Assembly (NCBI GenBank): GCA_963971285.1
Contig: OZ020249.1
Location: 10,218,256-10,282,255 of the forward strand
Length of the DNA stretch: 64,000 bases
Source of the DNA: Astropecten irregularis
Lineage: Eukaryota > Echinodermata > Asteroidea > Paxillosida > Astropectinidae
Reading direction: 5' to 3'
Part shown: one piece after another, positions 33,016 to 43,900 of the stretch
Layout: each line of letters opens with the position of its first letter
Position numbering within the stretch: the first letter of the stretch is position 1
The notes under the pieces: generated by a model
Seen by the model: the letters and a program-made list of their open reading frames with translations, nothing else
Told to the model about the DNA's origin: nothing
The model's database searches: none
Position numbers and translations under genes: made by a program

Positions 33016-33161
33016 TGGCCGTGCCGCGGAAAATCTGCACCGGCTAGGCAAGGTCTCGTCCGAATCATGCTAAACCATTCCGCGGGTGGCCGGCCGTGCC
33101 GTTGAACATGCAGATGGGAAGAAGCTAATTTCGAGAACTCATGAATTTCTATTTTGCCAAT

Positions 33162-33474
33162 TAAAGTAATTCATACTTTGGTAGCATACCGAAACAGAAA
33201 TATTCACAGATTTACCTATAACTTACAAGGTATAAAGATGGTGATGGTAGAAACATACCGTTAAAATTGTTCTGCCTGAACTTATGCTGTACTATCCAAA
33301 AAAGAGTAAAACCAATGACCAAAAACAAGTTTGATCTTTTCAAGATCAGATCAAAAATAACGATGAAAAGGCATTTTTCACTGCTTTCTCAAGAAGGTAA
33401 CTGTTATTATACTATATCTTCCTTGCCCATGAATCTGCATTTCTTTGACAAAAACCAAAGTATGATATTACCTT
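33162..33474. mobile_element. MITE family B
   Basis: Copy upstream of RPL13A and tRNA-Trp, reverse of the copy at 5713, ending CCAAAGTATGATATTACC. Confidence 0.8.
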
Positions 33475-33599
33475 ACTAACGAATTGGTTGACAAGATAAT
33501 GTTAAGCCGGCATATTTAGCACAAGTGCAAATGGATGCAATTTATTTTTCGGATCTTATTGGCTATTGCTATTTTGCACTACCGTATAAAACAGACACC

Positions 33600-33720
33600 A
33601 TTGACATAGGGCTGGATAGTTCAGTCAGTTGGTATAAGCATCGGAACTGTACTCCCGAGGTCGCTGGTTCGAATCCCGCTCCATTCAGTTTTTCTTTGTT
33701 CACTTTTCAACTGGCTGAAG
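33600..33720 (+). mobile_element. tRNA-derived SINE, short copy
   Basis: GGGCTGGATAGTTCAGTCAGTTGG and GGTTCGAATCCCGC. Confidence 0.75.
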
Positions 33721-34425
33721 TTAAAGGGTCTCTGCAATGGGAATATTATGGCTTGGACATGTGCCAATAAAAAAACTGTACATGGGGATTGTGATTTTAC
33801 CCACTTCCTCACACTGATTCAGGGTTAAAAACAGGTTTTTTGTTTGTATGCTAATTAGCTTTTCCATATTCACGAGCAAAACTGTGATGTCATCAGGGGT
33901 CCTGAGAGCAGTAACCTAATTGATTTGTGCACAAAAAGTTGCGGTTGTTTTATAGGTTTCCTGACAGACCTTTTCCTCCTCAATGGGTTTTACTGTTTGC
34001 CAAATAAATTATGTTCCTTTCACTCAACTGGTGGTGTAATTTGTTTACCAAACCATTTCTGTTGGTCAAGTTTGCCTCTTCATTGTTAATGTTTTTCAGT
34101 TTATTTTTGCTGTTGGTTCCCTACATGAGTATGCGTGAAAATCCCGCGTTTTACAAAGCCATTCAAAGGAAAACCAAATGCTGGTTTGAAGCCAAAATAA
34201 GACTTGCCATTCATTATCTGTCAGTGTATTCTCTGTATGAACGCAATCAAATAACCTGACTGAAAAAGCACTGCAGGAACCCTTTAAGCAAATAATATAT
34301 TATCGACATGACTTTACATACGCTACATCGCCGGAGAAAAAAAAACTAGAAAACCAAAGAAAAAAGACATCAGTCTCTGGCAAAATCGGCGGTTTCACAG
34401 ACAGAAAATGTCTTGAGCTCATTAA

Positions 34426-37400
34426 TTAACAGCTTTTCGCTTTTTCCCAGTCATCGCTTAATCTGTGCATGTACATGACTTGTTCCCAGTCCTTCAGATG
34501 ATCATTTTGTCTGCTGAACTCCCCAGGGAAGTACTTATGAATCACCAGCATGAGGGCCGATGCGTCGTAGCGGTGCTGGCCGAATTTGGAGCCCGGAGGA
34601 CTGATGCAACTCTCATCCAGTGCGCAGGCATACATCGGACGCAAGTAGTTCTGCTGCACAGTGGAGCTATTGATGATGAGTTGTCGGTTTGCTGTTAAGT
34701 GAGGCGCGTAGGGTGATTTGGAGTACGCCGTCTTGTCAACCCCGATGGCCTTGTACATAAGCTCGTGCGTGTAGTAAAAATTGTGCCGTACCGGGTTTTT
34801 TGTCTGTGCTCTGTAACTATGGATGCGAGCTAGGTAACCATGGTGTTGCAGAGCGAACGGGAGCATCTCCTTCAATGACCGCTTGAATCTGACCGATGCG
34901 TCAGCCCAGAAAATGGCGCCAAATTCGTTCACTGTTTCCTGAAAAAAAAAAATACGGAATCGAAATTAGACACATTATTATCTTGACATTATCCTTGTTC
35001 AGTTTTATGCACTTCAACAGCAGCAGCCAAAACATCAGCAAAAGCAGCAGCAGCAGCAGACTTGGCCTTAAAATAATGTTGGCCTATGGCATAATGAAAA
35101 GAGTTTTATTAAGGTAGTTTTTTTGTGAAAAAAAATACCAACAACCGCATTTCAGCTATAGGCCAAGTTTATCACACAAGATATCGGCCAAGAATAATGA
35201 TGGTAGTTTACCAAATAATTATGCATTTTACGCGTGTCAAGGAGTGTAAGTTAAGACTAGACTGTCATTGCAATAAAATTCTACCTTTATGATGATAATT
35301 TTCCAGGAGTAAGTACGTAGATTCGACACGAAGCGGGGATATCTGTCGAACTTGAACGGTCGTAACTCCACGTTGCATAACGCCTTTACCTTGAATAAAG
35401 AGCCAAATCAGAACAATGACAAATAATTTACTTTGAACTGAAAGTTTAACTGAAATACAATAGATAACCAAATTCATAATTCGAATTTGTCGCTATTACT
35501 ACCACTGTTGTGCTAATGGTAAACCTTATTCATGTAACCGTATAACTGACGAACTTACGACGATCGCAACTAACCGACCTAAAACGTCTAGCAAAGTTAG
35601 ATGGAGGGTTATACGATGATCGCCACTCACCTGGGGTTTAAAACTGGCTTTGATGCCAATGTCGTATACCACTATTCGCGTCTGCGGCATTGTCTTCTGC
35701 ACTGTGCTGATCATGCCCAGGGCCTCCTTAAAGTGGTTCTGAGAAAAGGCAGTCACCACCACTAGGTGGCGGTATAGGTCTTCCAAGTCCGGCTGTGATT
35801 GGTCAATATCGAGGATGCCGGTCATGTGACGCTTAGATGTCCCGTTGTATATTAACTGGTTGTCTTTTGAGGAGTTCAACGCCACGTGTGAGCCGTTACC
35901 ACCAGTAGTAGCAACATCGCTCAAACCACTGACCCCTTTGAGCTTGAGGTCATCAGGTCTGACGTCACTTCCGCCTATGGATGATGAATTTCTGTGATCA
36001 CTGCTGCCCTGGAACAAACTAGGCCTGAATGGAATTGTCTGTTTCAGCTGCAGGCGCCCCCATGTGACGGAACCTGAAACGAAACATTTTATGGGTCATT
36101 GTCACGGACGTCATATTATACAAAAGAATCTGAGTGAACTTGCAATGCTTTTGTATCGACTGAAGCCACCGGCGACCATCTTACCATGCCATATACAATG
36201 TGGTAACTGTTAATAATTGTACGACAGATTTAACTACACGGGCTTTTACGAAACGGGGGCTTGAGGCTAGGCATGTTTTATTTTTTTGTGTCCTAAATGA
36301 AATGAAGGGATTGAGATACGTGGCAAAGCTGGAGCCTTTCTTCGGCTTCGTATCATGGCTTGGCCCAATCCCTTTTTCGTTTTGTGGGCGTCAAATAAAA
36401 ATGGCGGTCGTGAAATAAATCCCAAGCCTATAACCTCAAGCCTAGTTTCGTACGCGTAAAGGCCCTATATGTATATGGTGAGCACGTCTTTGTATTATCT
36501 TTGTATTTAGCTCTCCGAGATGGATACTTGTGGTTTCACTGAGCTATGTAGGCTTATAGGGAGTACAGATATTGCGAGTCAAGGGGTCGATTTCACCAAA
36601 CTCTTCGTAACTTTCTATTTATTTTATGACGTCCGTGGTCATTGTCCAATGGGAGACTTTGGAGAATCGGTCTTCATGCGCACGCAATTGTGAGCATGCG
36701 CACTTTGTTTTGCGCGTGCGCGGTTGACTCGAAGACCGGTTCTCCAAAGTCTCCCATTCTACTATTATAAGTTGAAGTGACGGTGAATAAATTGAAATTT
36801 TGCACAATCGTTATCAGGAGCTGATCGAGGCAAGTAGAAAACTTCTCCAATCTTACCTTTTCCACTATCCGACATCAAACCGCAATACAGACACAGAACA
36901 CCCGCACATATTGCAATTCCTGTCACCACACGTCGGACCAAAGCTATCCACCGCTGGGAAAGAAATTGATTAAAGCAAAAGTACATAAAAAATTATACTT
37001 GAAATTCGACAAAGACTTGAATTCTTAGCACTCAGGATATCACTGCCGGTGCTACACCCGCATAATGCATATTATATTAGGCATAATACTGGTGCATGTG
37101 TAGGTTTTTCTTTGGTTGTGACCTTTATTTTCGTCATAAGAACTAATAATGCTCGGTTAACGTTGTTTATCCGACATGAAAGCAACAGTGGATGAAGTGC
37201 CTATACTCGCTCAAGTTGTTGCCTTGTAAAGTAAAACTTTACAAACGTAAAGTAAAACTTTACAAACGAACAAAGATAATTGGCTATTGGGGTCACCACC
37301 AATGTAGGGCTGGATGGGTCAGTTGGTAGAGCACCGGCCTATTCAGGAAGTCGCCGGTTCGAATCCCGCTCCAGTCAATTTTTCTTTTTTCACTTTTCAA

Positions 37401-38597
37401 TAAAGTAAAACTTGAATCCGAATTCTGTGCCATTGACTAATAGAACAGCGCATGTACATGCGTCTGCGCAAGCGTTAGACCAATCAATGGCGGACTACGG
37501 ACCCTGTTGTTTTTACAAAGCAAATAAGAACAGATTTATTATCTTGGACTACAATCAGGGCCTTGTTTCGGCACTCGTTGGGATCCGGATCACCCTGATC
37601 GTGTGCTCGAAAAACACCAAAAGTGTTGTGTACATAACGTTTTACCGGATTGATAATGAAGTATAATGCTTGAAGTGTATCCTGATATAGGGTCAGTCAA
37701 ACTTGAAGCATGGAGCTGCTATAAAACAGTGGTCAAAGTTAATTTAATAGTCTACTTGTATATTTTACAAGACTCAGGTGCAAACCTACACGGTATAACG
37801 ACGGTAAAAACATACTGTGGTTTTGTTTTGCCTGATGAAAATGCTGTATTTATCCAAAATGCTGTATGTATGTATCTATTCCATGAAAAGAGTGAGGCTG
37901 ACCAAACACCAACATATTTTTATCTTGGCAAAATGAGGCAGCTATTCCAACACAATTTGGAGTGACAATTGCAACAGTTTTTCGCCGTTTTCTACTGTTC
38001 CCAATGATCAATTGAACTGAAAATTTCAAAGGTTTTTATTCCATGACAAATCGAATTATTGAGCACTATATCATGCAGCTGTACCAATGTTGTACGTGCC
38101 ATTTAATGTGTGAGATTGAACAGTGAAGAGTAGGCCTACCCGCTTTCCCTAAAGGTAATAATCATACTTTGGTTTTTGTCAAAGATGATACAGATTCATG
38201 GGCAAAAACATCAAGAAAGATACACTAACAGACATCTGTGAAAATTTCAGTCCCATACGGTAAGGCACATTAATTTTTGGAGAAAGGCAGTGAAAAACGG
38301 CCACAGTATTTCTTAATTGTTTTCTCTTTTATTTTTGATCTTTAAAAGATCAAAATTAATTTTGGTCATTATGGTTTTACTCTATTCTGGATAAATACAG
38401 TATTCCAGGCAGACAACTTTTAACGTTAACGGTATATACCGTTTCTACCATCACCATCTTTACACCCTGTAATTAGTTATAGGTAAATCTGTGAAGATTT
38501 CTGTTTCGGTATGCTACCAAAGATTGATTTGGTACGATTGTAAACCAATGCCTAACTAATTAAGCCATGCAATGATAACATTATTAATTCTTACCAT
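34426..38597 (-). CDS. DUF1647-like type II membrane protein, putative glycosyltransferase-fold
   Basis: Minus-strand exons 38595-38597 (start codon only), 36857-36953, 35631-36073, 35285-35389 and 34426-34938; phases agree and give 386 aa. The start MRWIALVRRVVTGIAICAGV leads straight into one transmembrane segment (about residues 10-30), so a short cytosolic tail, one anchor and a lumenal domain, as in Golgi enzymes. A Ser/Asn-rich stem with N-glycosylation sequons (NSS, NGS, NGT) follows. The lumenal domain has VVTAFSQNHFKEALGMISTV, TRIVVYDIGI, RYPRFVSNLRTYSWKIIIIK, EFGAIFWADASVRF and SALMLVIHKYFPGEF. I recognise this as the invertebrate family with domain DUF1647, whose biochemical role is not established; WADAS sits where a GT-A enzyme has its DXD, which is only an inference. 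Start exon is the weakest point: ATG|GTAAGA has good splice and frame support but no homology test. Confidence 0.75.
35017..35060 (+). repeat. CAG/AGC microsatellite
   Basis: AGCAGCAGCCAAAAC then AGCAGCAGCAGCAGCAG, in intron 4 of the DUF1647-like gene. Confidence 0.8.
36240..36466. mobile_element. MITE family C
   Basis: Ends GGCTTTTACGAAACGGGG and GTAAAGGCCCT; in intron 2 of the DUF1647-like gene. Confidence 0.75.
36648..36758. mobile_element. 111-bp palindromic MITE within a broken family D copy
   Basis: AATGGGAGACTTTGGAGAAT at left and TTCTCCAAAGTCTCCCATT at right. A half family D copy (GGGTCGATTTCACCAAACTC) lies at 36585. Confidence 0.82.
37262..37410 (+). mobile_element. tRNA-derived SINE
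   Basis: ACAAAGATAATTGGCTATTG, GGTCAGTTGGTAGAGC and GGTTCGAATCCCGC. In intron 1 of the DUF1647-like gene. Confidence 0.8.
38151..38525. mobile_element. MITE family B
   Basis: Copy just downstream (lower side) of the DUF1647-like start exon; starts AAAGGTAATAATCATACTTT, decayed right end. Confidence 0.75.
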
Positions 38598-38599
38598 TC

Positions 38600-39727
38600 T
38601 GGATTTTTGTTGTCCGGTTGGGGGACTATTTCCACTTCCATACGGGTATATCCATACGGTAATTCAAACCGAAGCTTGACGTAGCGGCATGTGTCGTGCC
38701 TAATCACGGTATGGGAACTGCTGCCACGAGACCATGCACACATTCACGGATATAGCGCGAAAACCACAGTATGACTTCAAAAACCGGTCCAACTGACGAA
38801 TATAAAAGCTCTTACAGTGATTAAATGGAATGAACAAACAGGATTGCATTCGATATAATGGCGAATTGTTAAGACATGCGAATTGTAAGCCACCTTTATC
38901 AAACATGGTCAAACCATAGAGCTATAGTCAAACGAATCAAAAACAGGGTCTTATGTAACCACGAACTCGGGTCGGCCGGGGTGAAACCTTTTGACCGAGT
39001 CGAACACACAACAATCGAACAGCCAACATTGAATGTACAGTTAATATAATTATTATGCCCTGGTCTCCCTGAAAAAATAACACATTAAAAAAAATAGTGA
39101 AAACATGCTATGTTTCAGCTATTTGAGTTTTAGTCTATTGTATTCCTTTCTCCCATGGACATGTTGCGAATGCAATCCATTTATGCAACACTGAGCCATT
39201 ACTGAGTGTCTGTGAATAGTTCATTTTGCTGGACAATGGTTAAATCTTAGTTGTGATTTGTGTAGGCATAAGTAGGTACACGTATAGGCCTATGTACACA
39301 AATAGTACGCACGCACTACAGGACTTTGAAGCACAATCACACCTTCCCAAAGTACAACGCCCCGCCCACTGAAATTACGCAGTTCCATAAATGCCATGCA
39401 TTGTACTTTGGGATAAATAAAATATCTGGAGTCTGGACAAGACATTGATCGTCCCAAATTCACAATATATCGTCCTGGCAAAAGCATAGAACAGATGAAA
39501 AGAAAAAAAACACAAATACACAAATACACAAAAAGCAGAATAAATCTTGTGCTCAAGTGAAAGGTGGTCAAACAATGAGGATAAAATGACACAAACAAAT
39601 TACCTTTCTTAAATTTGTTCTCAAAAATGGTTTTTATTGTTACTCTTAATAGTTTCTTAACCAAACTGGCAATCTATCTTTTGTTGTTATAATATAATAT
39701 TACGTGGTTCTGTTGTTTAACTTTCTG
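38600..39727. other. intergenic, nothing supported
   Basis: Upstream of the DUF1647-like start exon. The 124-aa minus frame at 39290-39664 is rich in Phe/Leu from T-rich DNA and has no family features. Confidence 0.3.
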
Positions 39728-39956
39728 GGACAATTTCATAGAGCTGTTAAGCACACACAAAAAATGCTTAGCACAAAATGTCTTACTCAAACAAACCACC
39801 ATAACAATTTCCATTTGATTTTCACGGTCAGCGAATTACAGCCAAAGAACAATCACAAGTGAAACACATGGAAATTTGGTTGTTAATCCTGTCCTAAGAC
39901 AGAAATTTCATGGTTAGCAATTTTTTTGTGCTAAGCAGGGCCGTGAAATTGGCCCC
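39728..39956. mobile_element. MITE family A
   Basis: Copy between the DUF1647-like gene and UTP11. Confidence 0.8.
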
Positions 39957-40047
39957 AGATGGAGTGGGCTAAAAAAAATTAAATGATTACAACATAATAT
40001 TAGAGAAAAACAAACAGCTGGGACCTGACATTCCCCTTGTTATTATT

Positions 40048-40504
40048 CACTTCAATACAAGTAATAAACTGCTGCAAACTGCTCATCAGCCAAAATAATG
40101 ACTTGAAATGTATAAAATGCTTGGAGTTAGGAGGGCCTGACACGTTTCGATCCTAGCAGGATCTTTATCAAAGGCCAAAAAAAGATTTTGATAAAGATCC
40201 TGCTGGGATCGAAACGTCAGGCCCTTCTAACTCCAAGCGTTATATTAACGTGTTACATGTATATTAAGCAGGATGTTGCATTAACACTGCTCTTTTTATC
40301 AGTGTTCGATTGTATCAATCAAATGTTTAAATACTTGGTGTTTGGACATTAGGAGGGCTTGATGTGTTTCGATCCTAGCAGGATCTTTCTCAAAGGCTAA
40401 AGGGAAAGATCCTGCTAGGATCGAAATGCATCGGGCCCTCCTAACTCCAAGCATTTGACATATTTCAGGTCATTTTTGGCCAATGAGCAGTTTATTACTT
40501 GTAA
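40048..40504. mobile_element. compound palindrome with two inner hairpins
   Basis: Outer arms CTGCTCATCAGCCAAAATAA and TTTTTGGCCAATGAGCAG; inner hairpins 40119-40238 and 40333-40452, each with ATCCTAGCAGGATC palindromes and GTTAGGAGGGCC.. arms. Half copies near 25575 and 55230. Confidence 0.8.
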
Positions 40505-40593
40505 ATGTTTAGATAAATTCCACCAATAATGTCTTAATTCCACACGATGCTAGATCTGTAATAGTGATTCAGTCCAAAATCTACTTTTGAAAA

Positions 40594-40599
40594 TTTATT
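40594..40599 (-). terminator. candidate polyadenylation signal of UTP11
   Basis: AATAAA on the minus strand about 320 nt after the UTP11 stop codon. Confidence 0.3.
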
Positions 40600-40919
40600 A
40601 CAGGCACAAAAATGATAATTTGAAAACGATTGCCACTTTTCAAAGATTTGCGAATAATTCAAACCACCACCAAATCAAACAGGCACGGCCTATCGTACAG
40701 AAGGTCCATGTAGAGGGGCACCAGTTGATGCAGGGGACCAGTCATCAGTCAGCTGGTCTGGATCCGGTCTCCTATACACAGCATTACTTGAGTGCTTGCG
40801 GCTTCTTGTTACAGTCTCAACAGCTGTGTTTGAATTGGGCTACGGCTCACATTTATGCAGAACAGGAAACAAGCCTGAGCCGTTCCCAGAAAGATTACGT
40901 CTTGATTTATCTTGTGGTG

Positions 40920-43900
40920 TCATCTCTTCCTCTCGGGGTAGAATTTGTACATGGCGGCTGAGGTCTTTGTCTCTTCCTTGATGAGGACCTTCTTCTTTTT
41001 GTCCTGCAGAGGCAGAGAAATTAGGGTTAGGGTTAATATCCAGTCCTTCTGTAAAGATTGTGGTAATGCGTGGTAAGCAGCTCTTGTCTTGTGTTGTAGG
41101 TGCAGACTGCAGAGGGTTAGGGTTAAAGGGCGACTGCAGTAAAAAAGTTTGAAACAGCCAATTTTTCTCTTTTTAGTTTATTTAATATGTGAATAATATC
41201 ACTAAAATGCGTTTTCCCAAATTTGACTCATTTAGTGTGCCCAATTTGTATATTAATAACGCACCCCCTTTTCGCGGACTGTTGCCGCCCCCAATTCGGC
41301 ACGGAGGACGTGACGTCATCCTGGGAACATCGCGAAATGCCAGGGCGAAAAATAGTCTGATCCCTCTAAATACGTCCAGCTACCAGACGAAATGAGCACT
41401 CGCTTACGACGAGTTGTAATAAACATATCACAGAACTCAAGCATGCGAACCAGGTAATCGACCGCCATCCACACCACACGCATATCGAAGGCATACTTCG
41501 ACAAGGGGCCAGTGATCGTGGAATTTCTGTACGCGTCGAATCCAATATGGCTGGGTACGACTCATCGAGCTCTTTTTCATCGGAATCGGATAGATTTTGG
41601 CATTCTCAAGAAGAAGACAGTAGTAACAGTAGTACAGACTCCTGTGGAGACTGTGGTAATGCGTGGTCAGCAGCTCTTGTCTTATGTGGTAGGTGCAGAG
41701 GCTTAGGGTTAAGTCCTCCTGTGGAGACTGTGGTAATGCGTGGTCAGCAGCTCTTGTCTTATGTGGTAGGTGCAGAGGCTTAGGGTTAAGTCCTCCTGTG
41801 GAGACTGTGGTTATGCGTGGTAAGCAACTCTTGTCTTGTGTGGTAGGGGCAGGGGTTAGGAGTTTCATGTAACTCATGGCAGCTCATGCTGCTATTGTTT
41901 CAACCTCTCATTCTGACGCTGTGCCGTGCAATGTTCTTGAACGGAAGTTTTGGTTGTAACTCACTCACCTTTTTGATCTTCCGAGATTCCATCTTGTCGG
42001 CGATCAGTCTCAGCTGTTTCTGTCGGCTCGATCTTTGGGAGAGTTCCCGATATTTCTTCATCTTCTCCTGCTCCAAGATCTAACACATAAATCATAAATC
42101 AATCAACCATTATATAGACTGTCCTATTGATTGTTCTGTGGTGGTTCCAGCTATGGCTGCCTCCATCTGGACCATTAGAGGCCTAGTTGGGAAGGTTTAT
42201 AGAGGTTGGTCTATAGGTTGGTGTGTGATGGTCCCAGATATGGCTGCCTCCATCTGGACCAGTAGAGGCCTGGTTGGAAAGGTCTATAGAGGTTGGCCTA
42301 TAGGTTGGTGTGTGATGGTCCCAGATATGGCTGCCTCCATCTGGACCAGTAGAGGCCTGGTTGGAAAGGTCTATAGAGGTTGGCCTATAGGTTGATGTGT
42401 GATGGTCCCAGCTATGGCTGCCTCCATCTGGACCAGTAGAGGCCTGGTTGGAAAGGTCTATAGAGGTTGGCCTATAGGTTGGTGTGTGATGGTCCCAGCT
42501 ATGGCTGCCTCCATCTGGACCAGTAGTTGCCTGGTTGGAAAGGTCTATAGAGGTTGGCCTATAGGTTGGTGTGTGATGGTCCCAGATATGGCTGCCTCCA
42601 TCTGGACCAGTAGAGGCCTGGTTGGAAAGGTCTATAGAGGTTGGCCTATAGGTTGGTGTGTGATGGTCCCAGCTATGGCTGCCAACATTTGGACCAGGAA
42701 CATTGATGCACAGGTCTATATTGCTTTACAAGTTACGATAAATAAATGAATGAATGAAGTTACACAAATAAATTAAACAATACCTCTTCTTGTTCACTGT
42801 CTTCAAACAGAGGGCGTGAGGTCTCTGATTGTAATGTCCCCAGATGAGAATCAAAATCAAAGTCATCAACTGAAAAACAAAAACACACAAAAAAACCCAT
42901 TAATTTCCAACAAAATTGTATTTCTCTGTAACTATTTCAGAGTAAAATTTCATTTAAATTATTTGGATGTGATACTGGTTTAAAATTTGTGCCTTTTTTA
43001 AGTTAAAGGGATGGTACAGAGCTGGTTTTTGTGACAAAACCATTGCTGATAGTGAAAGCACATTATGTAATCCATCATATACCTTAACTGTGAAACCTGT
43101 AGATGTTTGAGGTCAATCATCCATCTGGGTCACAAGAAAATAGTGAAAACCCATTTACACATTTCAAAGATATTATGCGTTTATAATAAAATTCACGTTT
43201 CCCACTACAGTACACGTACTCCCCTCGAGAGCATGAGGGTTCCCCCATTCCAGCTCTGGTTCGACACCGACCCCCACGCCGGTCCACAAGACATACAACA
43301 AGAACACGCTGCAACATTGATAACCTCCATGTTATTGACCGTGTCTCTGATCCAAGGGATATAAATCTCTCCATATGCGTCTGGAATGCCCGCTCCGTCA
43401 GGAATAAATCCACGCTGCTCCTTGAGTATATCACGGATCTTGACATTGATGTTATGTTTTTAACCGAAACCTGGCTTCACTATGATGATCATGTCGTCAC
43501 TGGGGAGTGTACCCCCAGCGGATATACTTTCCTGAACTTTCCTCGTCCAAGTGGAGATGGTCATGGTGGGATTGGAGTGATTTTCAAATCTCATCTGGAT
43601 CTTCAGTCTTGCACCAGCTTCGCCAATCCCAACATTTCCTCATTTGAGTATGCCCTGGTCACTGATCACAGAAAATCAATCGTTTTTGCACTGATCTACA
43701 GACCGCCACCATCTAGAGCCAATAATCTAAAAACAACTACCTTCCTGATGGAATTCGACTCCTTCATCTCCGAAATATCAACTACCATGACAGGTAAACT
43801 AGTCGTGACTGGTGACTTCAATGTCCATTTTGATAACCTGGACAAGCCAGAAACAGATAAATTCATCTCGTCAATATCCAGTGTTGGTCTTCACCAATTT

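Noticed and set aside
39290..39664. 124-aa minus ORF with a hydrophobic run
   Set aside because: Hydrophobicity comes from T-rich DNA; no start context or homology, and frame overlaps another ORF.
42138..42749. Two ORFs encoding a repeat protein (MAASIWTSRGLVGKVYRGW units)
   Set aside because: Produced by the 87-bp minisatellite whose length is a multiple of three; intronic in UTP11.
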